Below, in pieces: positions 51,068 through 63,741 of a stretch of 64,000 nt of DNA; the stretch's first letter is position 1, and every line of letters begins with the position of its first letter. The notes under the pieces are model-generated. The model searched no databases, was not told where the DNA came from, and saw only the letters and a list, made by a program, of their open reading frames with translations. The stretch is from Chlorella sorokiniana. Taxonomy: Eukaryota; Chlorophyta; Trebouxiophyceae; Chlorellales; Chlorellaceae. The stretch spans positions 1,736,001 through 1,800,000 of the forward strand of contig CP084614.1 of NCBI GenBank assembly GCA_025917655.1, read 5' to 3'. The position numbers and the translations under genes are program-made.

Positions 51068-53338
51068 ATGCGGCCGTTTCTGGGGTTGATCTGCTTCTCG
51101 GCGCTTCTTGCGTCCGTCTTTACCGCACTTGAGCCGGAATCAGGTGAGGGGGCTCCAGGCGCAAAAACTTGTGCCAGCAGTGGCGATCGCGATGTGCCTT
51201 GCCTGTCCCTATAATTGCATCTAGGTGCCCAACAATGCAATGCACATTGGGTGTGAGGCAGCGGCGGTAAGAAACACGGAGTCAGGCTTGCCCGCCTGTT
51301 GGCGCCTGCTGGTGAGCTCACTCCGGCGACAATCTTGCCATCGCCCCTCTGCCCGCAGGCCAGGACCCAAAACGACCATGGATGCAGGTCCTTGATGCGG
51401 AGGCCCGGATATTCATGTTCCAGTGAGTTCTTAGGCCTTGAGCAAGATCTGGGCACAGCCGCCCCCGGCGTACTTGATTCCTCCCTTCTCTCTGCTGCGT
51501 AGCGTTCACGTTTGTCGCCCTCTGCGCACCCCATTCACCGCCGCAGCAACTTCCTGACTGATGAGGAATGCGACCATATCATTGGGTGAGCTCCGAGCTA
51601 GCCGCAGCCTGCCAGAGGGGAACACGCGCTCGGTGGCCCTGGCCTGCATGACGACTGCACGTCGCACCCACCTTTCTGGGCTGCCCCGCAGGCTGGCCAA
51701 GCCGCGCCTGGAGCGCTCGGGGGTGGTGGACACCGCCACCGGCGGCTCCGAGATCTCCGACATCCGCACCAGCAAGGGCATGTTCCTGGAGCGCGGCCAC
51801 GATGACGTGGTGGCCGCCATCGAGGAGCGCATCGCGCGCTGGACGCTCCTCCCCGCCGGCAACGGCGAGGGCCTGCAAGTGCTGGTGAGGGGCCGGCAGC
51901 GCCTTGCTCAGCAGGGGAGATTGGGGGCGGTGCAGGCAGCAGCAGCACTGTGCCCACTCCCTCTGCTCTCAGGGCGGCCTGATTAGGTCCTCTCCACCTA
52001 GCAGCTTCCCCACCGTGTTTGTGTTGCTACGCCTGAGCGCAGAACTACCGGCCCGGCCAGAAGTACGACGCCCACTGGGGTGAGCTGCGCGGCAGGGTGC
52101 AGGGAGAACGTGCAGCAGGGTTATGTACAGTCAGGCGCTCCCCCGCAACCGCCCCACACTCCATGCTGCCCTCTCACAGCCCCCTCCCCTTCCTCCGCTC
52201 CCCTGCCCTGCCGCCAGACTACTTTTTCGACAAGGTCAACGGGGAGAGCAACGGAGGCAACCGCTACGCCACCGTGCTGATGTACCTGAACGACGTAGAA
52301 GAGGGGGTGAGACGGTGTTCCCCAACATACCGGCCCCCGGGGGCGACAACGGCCCAGCCTACTCCGAGTGCGCTCGCCACAACCTGGCAGCCAAGCCCAG
52401 CAAGGGCTCCGCCGTCCTCTTCCACTCCATCAAGCCCAGCGGCGAGCTGGAGCGCCGCTCGCTGCACACCGCATGGTGGGTGGCTGGAGGGGTGTGGGGC
52501 GGGAACGTCCATCGTGGAACGAGTGCCTCATGGATTGCCGCAGCGAGTGCGTTCAATGCTGGGCCGATGTAGGGATGGCGCTGCCTGGGTGTGGGTGCGC
52601 ATCCGACAGCAGGGTGCCCCAGGCTTGGCTGTCTTACCTGCCTGGCAAGGCCTGAGGCAGCCCCTGACAGCCGGTTCGTTCCCTCCCCTGTCCTCAATAC
52701 CGTGCAGCCCCGTGATCAAAGGGGAGAAGTGGAGCGCGCCAAAGGTGAGCGGCTGCTCAGCCTGCGCAGCCCTCCGCCAGGTCCGCTCCCCCTCCAGCAG
52801 AGCGGACGCGCTGAGGGTGCCCCGCTGCTGCGCCTGCCGCCTGCCCCTGCAGTGGATCCACGTGGGCCACTACGCAATGGGCGACGAAACACCCGTCCCC
52901 ATGAAGCAGCACACCCAGCGTGTCGGCAACCTGCTGGGCTGCGAGGACAGCGACCAAAGCTGCGAGCAGTGGGCCGCCAACGGTAAGGCATGCGCGCGTG
53001 CGGCTGCGGCCGGCAGCCCTGCCTCAGGCCATGCCTGGAACCCCATGCCCGCCCGTGCGCTGCCTGCCCCTCTGCCTGAGTGTGCGCGTCGTGGGAGCCT
53101 GCCCTGCGGCGCAGGCGAGTGCGAGAACAACCGCACCTTCATGGTCGGCACGAGCGACAGCCCGGGCGCTTGTGTGAAGGTGCGGGCAGGGGGCGCGCCT
53201 GCGGGGGCCCTGCCTGGCAGGCACGTCCAGCAGCCCCTCGGGCACGTGGCAACAGCGTTGCTGCCACCCACCCTGCAGGCGTGCGACGCCTGCCTCGAGG
53301 TCTACTCTGCAGCCGAGAAGCCACATGGCACCGAATGA
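51068..53338 (+). CDS. P4H: Prolyl 4-hydroxylase with C-terminal ShKT domain (copy 2)
   Basis: Fe(II)/2-oxoglutarate prolyl 4-hydroxylase of the secretory pathway. ATG 51068 gives a signal peptide/anchor (MRPFLGLICFSALLASVF). In order: QDPKRPWMQVLDAEARIFMF, NFLTDEECDHIIG, KPRLERSGVVD, SDIRTSKGMFLERGHDDVV, NYRPGQKYDAHWDYF (Fe ligands H and D), NGGNRYATVLMYLNDVEEGG, ETVFPN, AVLFHSIKPSG, RRSLHTACPVIKGEKWSA (third Fe His and the 2-OG-binding Lys), WIHVGHY. The tail is a six-Cys ShKT domain (CEDSDQSCEQW, GECENNRTFM, CVKACDAC). At 52302-52310 GAGGGGGTGAGAC needs one more G to read EEGGETVFPN. It is more complete and regular than the copy at 40521, with which it shares domain order. Confidence 0.9.
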
Positions 53339-53767
53339 GAGGCGGCATGGACTGGAGCAGCAACAACTTGCGCAGGCACTGCCACGTGAGCAGTCGCCAT
53401 ACGGCGTCTTGCGGAAACGGAAACTGGGCCTTTATACGGAGCAGCAGGGCCGAGAATCGATCCATCGTTGCACATGACACAACCCTCGACCAGCATCCTG
53501 CTTGACTCTCCCACACCTTGGCCACCCCTCCCTCTTTTCATTGACGTGACCTGAGAGAACAGCCCTCCTGGCCAACCAAATGCCTGCACCGATTGTGTGC
53601 ACTTGATAAGCCTTCACTGTTTCTAGCTTTGATCCCTGCTGCCCCAGTTTTCCTTTGGTGACCCTTCAATCAACGAACATGCTATGCCTGCGTGATTTGC
53701 ACGCATGATACTCCCATTGATACCCAAACAGAATCGGAATTGAGCACGTAGCTCCCCTGGGTGTCGG
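53339..53767. other. Convergent 3' region
   Basis: 429 bases between the P4H-2 and dehydrogenase stops, holding both 3' UTRs; AT-richer than average. Neither gene has a clear TGTAA here. Confidence 0.55.
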
Positions 53768-55430
53768 TCAAGCAGCCAGCCCATCAGCCCCCAGCTCACA
53801 CAGGTGCGCCGACAGCTCCCACACCCGCCGCGCCAGCGCCTCGTCGTCCGCCGCTGCCGAGTGGCGGGCCACGCGCGGCGCGGTGCCGCAGTACCGGCCG
53901 CCCACTTCATCAGCGGGGGCTGTGGCCGCGTACAGCACCGTCTCCGCGGCCGCCTCGGGGCTGCGGGCAGAGCAGGGGGCGCCCAGGCAGGGCGCAGGAG
54001 AATGAGGCCGAGCACGAGCTGCAGATACGACGACACACCTTTACATGGCTTAGAATGCAGCAGTGCTTAGAGCGCTCTGCTACTGCCTGGCCGGGCCCGC
54101 ACCTCCGCAGCAGGTGCGGGCAGAAGAGGTGGTCGAAGAAGGGGTCGGTGAGGGGGCGCAGCGCGCGCGGCGCGGTCTGCTTGAAGTAGCCGCGCGCCAG
54201 GGCGGTGTCCACTAGGCCCGGGTGCACCGCCACCGCGGCGTCGCGCCCGGCGGCAGCCGCGCCTCCATGCCGCCGCGCATCCCTGGCACACACACACCGG
54301 TGGGTGGGTGGGTGGGATGGGGGTGCAGCGAGGCGCGTTGGGGTGGGTGAGGAAGGGAATGGGCTGCTGCTGCTGCTGCGTGGCCCTTGGAGCTCAGCCT
54401 CCAGAGACGGAACTACGACCTGCCCCTCTGCACGCTGCCCCCCCGGCGCAGCAGCCGCCCCTCACCGCGCAAAGCGCCGGTCCAGCGTCTTGGCGGCCAG
54501 CAGCGTGCAGAGCTTGGAGTTGCAGTACGCCTGGAAGGAGTGCCAGGCGGTGCGGCAGTACGGCGCGTCCTCCAGGCGGCCGGGCCCCAGGTCGGCGCCC
54601 CAGTGGGTCATGGAGGAGAGGAAGAGGACGCGCAGCGGGCGGTGTGCTGCGCCCCGCTGCGCCTGCGCGTGTCGCACCAGCGCGTTTGCAAGCAGGAAGT
54701 GGCCCAGGTAGTTGCTCTGCTTGGGGGGAGGAGCCTGTGTTGGGCAGCGAGTGCGTGAGAGGTGCCTTTCCTGCCCGCCAGGGCCTGTTCCGCCGCAACC
54801 ATTAGTGCACGCTTGCACTGCATTCCACCTTCATGCATGCACTCAGAACGGCAACCCCACCTCAACAAAAACACCCTCAACACACAGAATGCCCCTTCTC
54901 GCCTGGAACTGCAGCTCGAAGCCGTCCTGGGTGAGGGTGCGGTGCGGGGGCACATCACGCCAGCGTTGCACACCAGCAGGTCCAGCCCCCGCCCGCTGGC
55001 CTGCCAGCGCCGCACGAAGCGCCGCACCGAGGCCAGGGAGGCGAGGTCCAGGGGCTGGACCTCCACCCGCGGGGCGCAGGCGGGGCTGCCGAGAGCTGGA
55101 GGCCTAGGACCGCTGGCGCTGCTGCCGCGGGCCTGGCCGGCGGCGGGCGGGCGAGCTGCGCGGCGATGGCCGCCAGCCGCTCTGCGGCGGCCTGGCCGCG
55201 CTGCGTGGAGCGGCATGCCAGCACAACGTGGGCGCCCTGCCTCACCAGGGCCTCTGCGGTGGCGTAGCCCACCCCGCGTTGCCGCCCGTCACGATCGCGG
55301 TCCTGCCTGCCAGCTGGGCGTGGGAGCGCCGCCTGTGCAGGCCCAGCCGGTCCTCCGCCACCGCCTTGATGTTCTCCAGCAGCTCCCCCACACCCAGCAG
55401 GTCCAGGAAGACCTGGGTGGTGAGCTTCAT
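53768..55430 (-). CDS. Short-chain dehydrogenase/reductase (RDH/WWOX-like)
   Basis: Classical SDR oxidoreductase using NAD(P)(H). ATG 55430 starts MKLTTQVFLDLLGVGEL. The cofactor loop reads GRTAIVTGGNAG then GYATAEALVRQGAHVVLACR; between them GGGGTGGGC needs one extra G to keep frame (about 55264-55280). LDLLVCNAGVM is the NAG motif, RVLFLSSMTHW supplies the catalytic Ser, and YCNSK is the YxxxK active site. An Ala/Pro-rich insert of about 40 residues follows the cofactor-binding helix. The C-terminal exons code a variable part ending CELGADGLAA (TGA 53768-53770). Architecture resembles retinol-dehydrogenase or Tic32-like SDRs. Substrate and compartment cannot be deduced. Confidence 0.83.
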
Positions 55431-55920
55431 GGCGGCGGGCGGCCAGCAAGTCGGGCAGAGTGTGGCGTTTCACCAGCGGCCGGTGCCGCTGGGGGTGAAG
55501 GCTTGGTCCTCTTCCGACCTCCGCCCGCCAGGCTCGTCGACTCTCTAATATTTTGGTGGCAGCTGACAGGGTCGCTGGATGCAGCGCAAGGTGTGGTATA
55601 CGCCCGAACAGGACTGCCGCTGGACAGGGAGCGAAGGGCAGCGGATGAGGATGCGACAGGAGCAAGACAGAGCGAGAGCGCGATTGCGAATCAAAGAAAG
55701 AAGCGCAAAGGCGCTGGCCTCTCAAGGGCATGACAGCACGCTGCTCTGCCGTCCTCCGCCACCGCCGCCGCTTGCAGCACCTCTCCACCTTGCTGAGCTT
55801 GTTACAGTCACAGGGCGGTACGTGACACGCGTACAATTAGACTCTTAGGGTGGGCAGTCATCGGGTGAAATCATCCAAGTCACAGTTGCGAGCGAGCGTG
55901 CGGTGGGCGGCGCCGCGCTG
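55431..55920. other. Intergenic: TASH3 3' region and SDR promoter
   Basis: 490 bases between two minus-strand genes. A minus-strand TGTAA at 55802-55806 lies 115 bases after the TASH3 stop. The remainder is probably the dehydrogenase promoter. Confidence 0.55.
55802..55806 (-). terminator. TGTAA poly(A) signal of TASH3
   Basis: TGTAA on the minus strand 115 bases beyond the TASH3 stop codon, a typical distance. Confidence 0.6.
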
Positions 55921-58900
55921 TCACTCGCCGCCCACGGCCCACGAGGGCACCAGCCCGCTGCGGTGGTCGCTGACGCGGATGACCCTCGCCCAGCCATCCA
56001 CCTCGCTGTGCACCTTGACGCGGTCCCCAGGCTCCACGCTGAGCTCACCCTCCATCTCGCCGACAAAGCCTGGGGAGTCGGGAGGGCAGTGGTGGGCACA
56101 GGTGACGGGGTGGGAACTTTGGGGATCTGCCTGACGGTTCCTCTTGGCTTGCAGCACTGCCAGCAGAACCTGCCACCGTGGTGTGGGCCGCGAGACCCTC
56201 TCAGCAGGCTGCCCCCCTCCCCAGGCCCCAATCATGGCCCCGCAGCTTCACCCGCAACAATGGCGCGCTCGGGCCCCTCCACCCTGCTGGGCGTGGTTGG
56301 CATCGAACCCTGGTCAAAGGGGTCGGCGTAGGCGGCGGCCGCCCCGCGCTGCTGGTGCCGCTCAGCGTGCGGCGGTGGGACGACGCGCTGCTGGGGTTGC
56401 GGCGGTGCCCGGCGAGGCTGCGGGTGCAGGGGGCGGGTGAAAGCATGCAGCTGGGCCTCAGCACTTTGCATATCAGGCAGAAGGGGTCAGTACCAAGAAC
56501 TGAAAGAGCACAAGGGGTTTGCAGCTGGGCGGTGTGAGGCACAGGGAGCGCAGGCGTCGCACCCGACGCCCGAGAGCTGGCGTGCCGCTGCGCTGCGGGG
56601 CGACGTGCCCGCGGGGGCCTCGCCGTACTGCTCGGAGGAGCGGGACAGGGTGTCCTGCCGCAGCGGCTGGCTGGCCCACACCGAGTCTGCGGGCAGGCGG
56701 GGGGGAGGGCACAAGGGCGCCCTGTGCAGCAGCAGCCAGGCGCCAGCACGGTGCCCGTCGGGCATTGACCGCCGCTCCTGTGAAGCGCAGTCCAGACCGA
56801 GCTGACGTGGCCAGGCCTGAACAGCGCAATTGCACAGCCACGAGGCAACCCTGCAGGCAGCCCTTCCTCCCACACCCCCACCCACCCGAGCCCGCAGTGG
56901 CCCCCGTGAACGAGTCCTGCTCCGCCACCGTGGCCAGCGAGCCGCCTCCAAACGCGGCGCCCGCCGCGTCGCTGCTGCCGCCGGCGCCGCCACCCAGGAA
57001 TGCGGAGGACTCTGCGAAGCTGGCGGGCTGCTCCTCGGGCATGGAGGGCATGGGCTGGGGGTTGGCTGCAGCGCGTGGGGGTGTGAGGTGGGGGAAGGGG
57101 TGGGCGGTGAAACGAATGCGAGCACAGGGACTGAGGGGCAAGCACACCCGCATGAACGCTTCTTCCACCCTCAACCTTTGCCGCCGCCGTCGAAGCCGGA
57201 CGCATCGCCCAAACCCGCCCTCCGCATGCTTGGCTGTTGCACAGCACCCACAAGTTGGCAAGATCACCGGAATGTCCTGGCCGCCCACCAGCCAAAACTG
57301 CATGAGGAAGCCCGCGCCCCCCTTCCCACACACACACACACACCCACCGCCGTAGGATGAGAAGATGTTGTCCAGCAGGTCCTCCTTGCTCTGCTGGCCC
57401 CAGTCGACAGAGGCGCCGCGCCGGTGCGCGCGCGTGGGCGTGCCCGCAGCCTTACGCTGGTACTCGGCGGCGGCCGCCGCCGCCTCAGCCTCAGCCTGGG
57501 ACTGAAGCTTCTGCTCGGCGGCGACCGGGGGGGTTGAGGGGAGAGGCATAGGACAGGGACGGGGCGGGGTGGGGGGTGGGTTTGGGTGCCACACCCCTTG
57601 GCACAAGCACCCTTGTAGCGGTCTGCCTGGCCTCTGCGCAACCATTTCCTGCTTTGCTCCCCGCCCAAACATGCTGCGCCCCAGCGAATACCAGCCCACC
57701 CACCAACCCAGCCGCCACGGCTGGCGGCCCCTGTGTGCCGGCCCACCTGCTGGTACAGCTCGTCCAGCTGCAGGTAGGAGGTGGGCACCAGGCCCTCGCG
57801 CCCGCCGCCGTCCCGCACCAGCATCCACCCATCCGCCTCCTCCAGCACCTCCACCTGGTCCCCCTCAAACACAGACAGCTCCTCCGGCTGCGCGTAGTCG
57901 CCCACAAACGTGTGCAGCACGGTGCCGGTGCCGATGACCTTGGCGGCGGTGCCAGCGGGGCCGCCGGCCGCGGCCTCGCCAAACCAGGCGCCGGGCTCGG
58001 GCGAGGCGGAACGGGCGAGGCGCCGCCGATGCGGGGCGTGCTGCCGGCGCTGGGCTCGGCAGCTGCGGGAAGCTGGTGTCCAGCGAGGAGCCGCCCGCGT
58101 CGGCGGCAAAGGCGTTGAAGGTGGTGCCGCCGCCAAATGCCCAGGAGTCGGCGCGGCCGCCCAGGCCGCTGCCGCCGGCCGACAGCAGCCGGTCAATCTC
58201 CTGCGAGCATGCCGGCAGCGCAGGCAGCGCTTGAGCGATGCGTGGGGGAGCCGGGGCATGCGGGGGCCAGGTCCGCGCTCTCGCTTCAAATGCCCTGCTC
58301 CACGCTCTGGGGAAGGAGGCTACCCAGCCAGCCAGCCAGCCACCCACCTTGTTCCTGTCGTCCAGCGCGGCCGACGCCTCGGACAGCGCCGATGCCGAGG
58401 TGAGCTTGAGGGTGAGGGACCCTGCGTCGTCGCTGGCAGCGCTGCCCAGGATGGCGTCCACCTCGCGGTTCTTGCTGGCCGCCAGCTCGCTGCCCACCTT
58501 GTCGGTGGTGGCGGCGGCCTGGCGGTGTGTGGTTGGGGGGTGGGGGTGGGGCGGGTCAGGGTAGGGCTGTGTGAACGTGTGGAGCCGGCAGGTTGGGACA
58601 TGCTGGCAGGGCCCAGCACACGACAGCCATGCAGCTCGGTGGAGGAGGGGCGCACGCGTTGCGGCAGTGGCAGGGCTCCTGCTGATGCGACGCGCACAAG
58701 GCTGCCTCAGCAGCTGCTGCTCGCGCAGCTGCCCACCTGCTCCGGCTCCGAGCCGGACTTGAGGAAGGAGGCGAAGGAGTCGCCGGCTTCGGCGTCCGCC
58801 GCCAGCACCAGCGCCGCTCGGTGGCCCAGCAGCGAGTAGCGCTCCTCGGCACTGAGCACACGTGCCGCTCCGCCTGCGGTCGTCGGGGTGAGGTTGGGGG

Positions 58901-61900
58901 CAGATGCGGGGCTGGGGCAGCGACGGGCAAGCGCGGCGGCGACGAGCTGTGCCGTGCTGTGCCCCTGCCGCGCGCCTGCCAGCCGGGCGACCCTGTGCCA
59001 GGCGGCCCGCAGAGGCAGCAGGGGAGGTGCCGCTCGGTGCGCCGCGCACCTGCTTGGCCAGCTGCGCGTAGCGCCTGCCCAGGGAGGCCACCACCTCCTT
59101 GGGCCAGCCCTCCACCTCCTCACCATGCTGCGCCCACAGCTGGTCCAGCACCACCTGCGGGGCAGAGGCAGCAGAGGAGGTCACGGCAGGTGAGGCGTGG
59201 CGCTTCGGCGGGCGAAGGGTGCAGGAGGGGCAACAGCTCTGGTGGGAGCGAGCAGCAGTTTCGGTGGCGCATCGGCCAGCAGGCTGCAGGCTCAGTCTGT
59301 TCTGCATGTGCTCTGCTCAGAGTGCTCGCCCTGGCCTACACACGCATGAGAGCCAACCCCTCCAGACCCTCCCCTGTCCCCCGCAGCCACCCCTCCAGGC
59401 AAACAAGGAAGAACACGGCAGGAGGGGCTTGCCTGCGCCGCGTACAGCTTGTCCAGCAGGGCGAGGCGGGGCGGGTGGCTGAGCGCAGGCCCAGCGCGTC
59501 GCTGCCGCCGCCCCCGCGCCCCCGCTGCCGCCAGCACGCTGTAGCACTGCAGGCGGTACGGCTCCCCCGACCGCACCGCGATCTTGGCCAGCGCCTGCAG
59601 CGAGGGGCGGGGCAGCGCGGCAGATGTGCTGGGCTCATGCTGCTTGCTGCAAGTGAGAGAGTGCGGCTGGGAGCGCACGAGAAGCACGACTCCCACCCTG
59701 CCTCACCTGTGCGGCCGCCAGGCGCAGCTGCCACACAGCTGTCAGCATGAGCTCCTGGAGGGCCAGGATGATGCGGCTGAGGGTGGGGCTGCGCCCCCAA
59801 ACTGCGCCATCAGCTCGGACGCAGACGCCGCCGCCGCCGCCGCAGCAGCAGCAGCAGCAGCATCCTCTTCCGCGTCGTCAGACTCCTCGCGCGAACCCTC
59901 CCCGTCGTCCTCACCATCGACGGCGTCGCCAGACCCGGCCCCGGCGGCGCCCGCCGCCGCCAGCGCGGCTGTGATGCCCGCCGGGACGGCCGCGGGGTTC
60001 AGCCGCCGCCCGCAGAACTCCTCGCACAACGCGTTTGCGTTCTCGCCCAGCCACCAGGCGGCGGTGGACACAAACGCGTTCCAGCCGTCCTCCCCCGCGC
60101 GCGCGCGCCACCTCGGCGGGCGTCGCGCCGCCGCCGCGGGCCTGGGCAGACGGCGGCGGCGGGCTGGCCAGCGCCTCGGTCACCACCGACAGCACCGCCT
60201 CCCGCCCTCCCCCCCCCGCCGCCGCCGCCGCGTCCCACAGATCCGTGATCTTGGCAAGGTCGATGCCCGAGGGGGAGATGCCCACCACGGCGGTGGCGTA
60301 CCCCAAAAAGGTGCTGGCCTGGCGCGGCTTGGCCCGCGCGCAGCGCAGCACCGCGCTCAGCAGCGCGTCCTGCATGCCGCCGCTCCACGCGGCGCCGCCC
60401 CCGCACCCGCCTGGACCAGCTTGGCGGGGTGAAGCCGGTGGCGTAGCCCGCAGCCTGCGCTTGGGGTGGGGTGGTGGGGGTGGTGGTAACGGACGCTGCA
60501 GAAAGGCGGCGGGGCCGCAGCTGGCAGGTCTTCGGATGGCGCCAGCATGTACTTTCCCGGCGCAGCCAGAGGCCAGCCAGGAGAAGGCTACCCCGCAGTA
60601 GGCGGGCCTCAAAACTCCTCCTCCCCGGCATGCCGTGCTGAAGGCAGCTGGTCGCCCTGCTATCCCTCACACCCCCTCCACCCTGTATGCATACACACAC
60701 ACACACACAAGCGCACCTGTAGGTACAGCAGCGCCTCGATGACGGCGCAGCGCTCGGCGGCGGGCAGGCTGGCCTCGACCTGGCCCCCAGCTCAGCGCTC
60801 AGCACGCCCAGCACGCGGTCCACGTCGGGGTGGTCCCGTGGCGGGTGGACCCCACCGTCTGCGAGGCCAGGCAGGACTGCGCCAGCGAGGCCACCGCCCC
60901 CGCAGCCACGCAGAAGCGTGCGGGGGAGCCGCCCCGCCGCCAGCCTTGCGCAGCGCCAGCAGCAGCAGGCGCCCCAGCACGTCTATCAGCTTCATGGCGC
61001 CCTTGTCGGTGGCGCCGGGCACGGAGACCTGCGCGGGACAGGCGGCAGGGAGGCGGCAGGGCGCGGGTGGGCGCAGCGTTGCCAGGTGGTGGGGCAGTAG
61101 CAGGAGAAACGCAGGCAGGATTTCTGCGCCCCTCCTGCCAGCTCTCCCCACCGCTCCTCTTCTGTGACGCACACCCTCCACCTGCCCTGGCAAGGCGGCG
61201 CTCCCAGCAGCATCGTCTCAATCTCCAAGCCCTCCCGTTACCTCTCTCCCCCTGAACACACACCTGCATGGCGGCCTGCGCCACCAGCAGGCGCCAGGCG
61301 CGGCCGCGCCGCTGCCGCAGCACTGCGTCTTCCCGCCCCCTGGCTTGGCTGCACCCAAGGCAGCGGTGGCGGCGGGGGAGGCCCCCGTCAGCGCGTCGAT
61401 GGCTCCAAAGCGCACCATGTCCACAGGATCTCTGCAGGGGAGAGTGGTTAGGTTGCTGTATGGGGGAGAGTGCCAAAGAAAAGCAGGGAGGCCTCGGCAT
61501 GCGCCCCCAAGAGAGCTTGCAGTCCTGCAGCAACCGCGCCGCCCGATCACAGCAGGACTGGCAAGCAACACAGCGTGTACCTCTGTCCGACCGCCCCGCT
61601 TCGGCTGACGCCACCGCCCGCCCCGCCTCGGCTGTACTGTACATTGCGACATGCAAGCGGATGGGCAACTCACCCAATATGCGCCCACGCCCCCCCCGCC
61701 GCCCCCTTTTTCCTCACCGCGTGGCCAGCAGGCAGAGCATGCGCCAGAAGGGGGCGCCGTCCCGCGACACGTCAGCAACCGACTGGTCTGAGTGCACCAC
61801 AGCTGCGCACAGACGGGCGAGGTGCAGGCGCGCAAAGCTGTCCTCCAGGTTCACGCCTTGGCCTGCATGTGCAGTGGCAACCGCAGCGGGGATGCGCTGT

Positions 61901-63741
61901 TGGTGGAGGTGGTGGTGTGGGGGTGTGGTGTGTAGGTGTGTGCATGTGTCGGTGGTGTGAGCGACGGTAGAGGTGTGGGTGTGTGGGGACGGGGGAGACA
62001 GGGGGTACAAACAGGCACAGGCGGGTGAACACTGCAGGCCTTCGGGTGGCAAGGGGACCGTCCGGGCAGGGCCCCACCTGGCGTGCGCAGCGGGCCCGGC
62101 CCCGCCGCCTCGTACTGCTGCGCCGCCGCCGCCACCGCCTCGTACGCCTCGCGCACCACAAACCCGGCATCCTGCGGCACGCAGCAGCGCGGCTGTGTCA
62201 AGCCTTCAGGCCACGGCGGCCAGCGGGGCTCCCCAGCCGCGCGGGCGGCACCGCCTGAGGCGCCTTCTTCCGCTCCGGCGTCGGCGCTGGCCCGGGCGTC
62301 GGGATCGTGGCAGCATGCGCACGGCGGCCATGGCCGTGCTGCTACGCAAAGGCGGGAGAAGGCGGCTGCGGGGGGTGTTCAGCTGCCGTCATCCCCAGCC
62401 TCACCCGTTGGGCAACGTCCACACCCAGCGCCAGCGCGTGGCGTGCCCCCACCGGGTCTGCGCTGCCGATCCCCACCGCAAAGGAGCGGCTGATGTCGTC
62501 GGCGCCCGTGGCGCTGCCGCCCAGCCTGCTGGCGGCAAAGGCCGTGTGCTGCAGGTCCCAGTCGGTGGCCGCCGAGCGCCGCGGGCGCTTGCCCAGCGGC
62601 CCGCCCGCCGCCGCCTCCGCGTCGGCCGCCGCGATGGCGCCCTGCACCGAGGTCGCCAGCTGCTTGCGCGCCGCGGGGCTGCTGCGGGCGGCGGCCGCCG
62701 CCAGGAAGAAGGCTGAGCGCGAGATGGCGGGGTCCAGGCCGGGGGCGTCCAGCAGGCGCAGCGCCTCCCCAGCACAGCCTGCAGCGCCTTCTCCTCGGGC
62801 CGCTTGCCCGCTGCGGTGGGGCAGCGGGGGTGAGCAGCGGGGCTCCAGCACGGAATGAGAGGCAGCAGAGGGAGGGACAAGGGGAACAGCAGGGCGCCTG
62901 GGCAGCGTGTTCTGCTGAGAGAGCACCATCAGCAGGTGGCTGCGGCTGCGGCAGGCGGCGGCGGCGCACCCAGGGCTGGGTCGTACAGGGTGGGGGTGCC
63001 CGCTGAGCCGCAGCCGACGTAGGCCTGCGCCAGGAACAGGCTGCGCAGCGCCCGTACATCCTTGCCCTGCGCCTGCACGCGCGGGGCAGCACAGGCGCAA
63101 GGACGTCGCCCGCGCATCGCTCCGCGGCTTGTCGAGGCCGGCATGCAGCAGCGGAGACAGAACCTGAGGGCTGTGCTGGCGTGCGCATGCCGATGCGAGC
63201 ACCTTGCTGCCGCAGCGCGAGGCAGAGGCACGCACCTGGAATAGCGGCACCACCAGCTGCATCGCCTCTGGGGGAGCTCCTCAAAGAAGAAGAGGCGCAG
63301 CAGCAGCGCCACCAGCTGCTGCCGCGCATTCTTGTCGCTGGAGCGCATGCCCTCCCCCAAGGCACGCAGCACCTCCTGAACGCCCACACCCTGCGGGGCA
63401 GGGCAGGAGGCGGCGGCGCGCCAGTGCTGGGTGGCGTGTGTGCAGGGACTTCCAGCGGCGATCTGCCGCCATTATCGGAAGCAGCAGCGCGGTATGGGTA
63501 GGTAACAGCGGTTGCAGACGCGCTCCACACTTGACCGGCAGAGGTGGGGAGGTTGTTTGCAAGTAGGGAGTGATCGGCGCACCTCGGGGCGGTTGAATGC
63601 ACGCGTGCTGATGTACCGGGACAGGCGAGGGTCCCTACCAAAGGGCACCGCGACTGGCTTGGGCTGGGGAGCGGCAGGAGGGGCGGCTGCGGGAGCAGGG
63701 CTGCGCCCCGCGCTGCTGACCAGTTTGGCCAATCGAGACAT
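55921..63741 (-). CDS. TASH3: TASH3-like SH3 protein of the TPLATE/TSET endocytic complex
   Basis: Large adaptin-like subunit of the TPLATE (TSET) complex, which acts in clathrin-mediated endocytosis at the plasma membrane in plants. ATG 63741 starts MSRLAKLVSSAG, then RDPRLSRYISTRAFNRPE and EVLRALGEGMRSSDKNARQ with LLRLFFFEELPQ, the start of a helical adaptin-type trunk that fills most of the gene (for example QVVLDQLWAQHGEEVEGWP and KVGSELAASKNREVDAIL). A first SH3 domain is coded at about 57770-57920 (VLHTFVGDYAQPEELSVFEG, EADGWMLV, GLVPTSYLQL). A disordered linker with a DPF motif (about 56316-56330) leads to a second SH3-like domain ending the protein (ELSVEPGDRVKVHSEVDGWA, SGLVPSWAVGGE). 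Stop at 55921-55923. Exons in the Ala-rich trunk (59700-63000) shift frame several times. Identity is inferred from trunk plus SH3 arrangement. Confidence 0.82.
57314..57347. repeat. C/(CA)n tract at a TASH3 5' splice site
   Basis: In the transcript sense the donor is GTGGGTGTGTG and runs straight into (TG)n then a G-rich block. Confidence 0.85.
60690..60711. repeat. (CA)n tract at a TASH3 5' splice site
   Basis: In the transcript sense the donor CTACAG|GTGCGC continues into (TG)n within a few bases. Confidence 0.8.

Noticed and set aside
57900-60600. Long plus-strand open frames across the TASH3 gene
   Set aside because: High GC makes long antisense frames common; their residues are Arg/Ala/Pro-biased with no motif.
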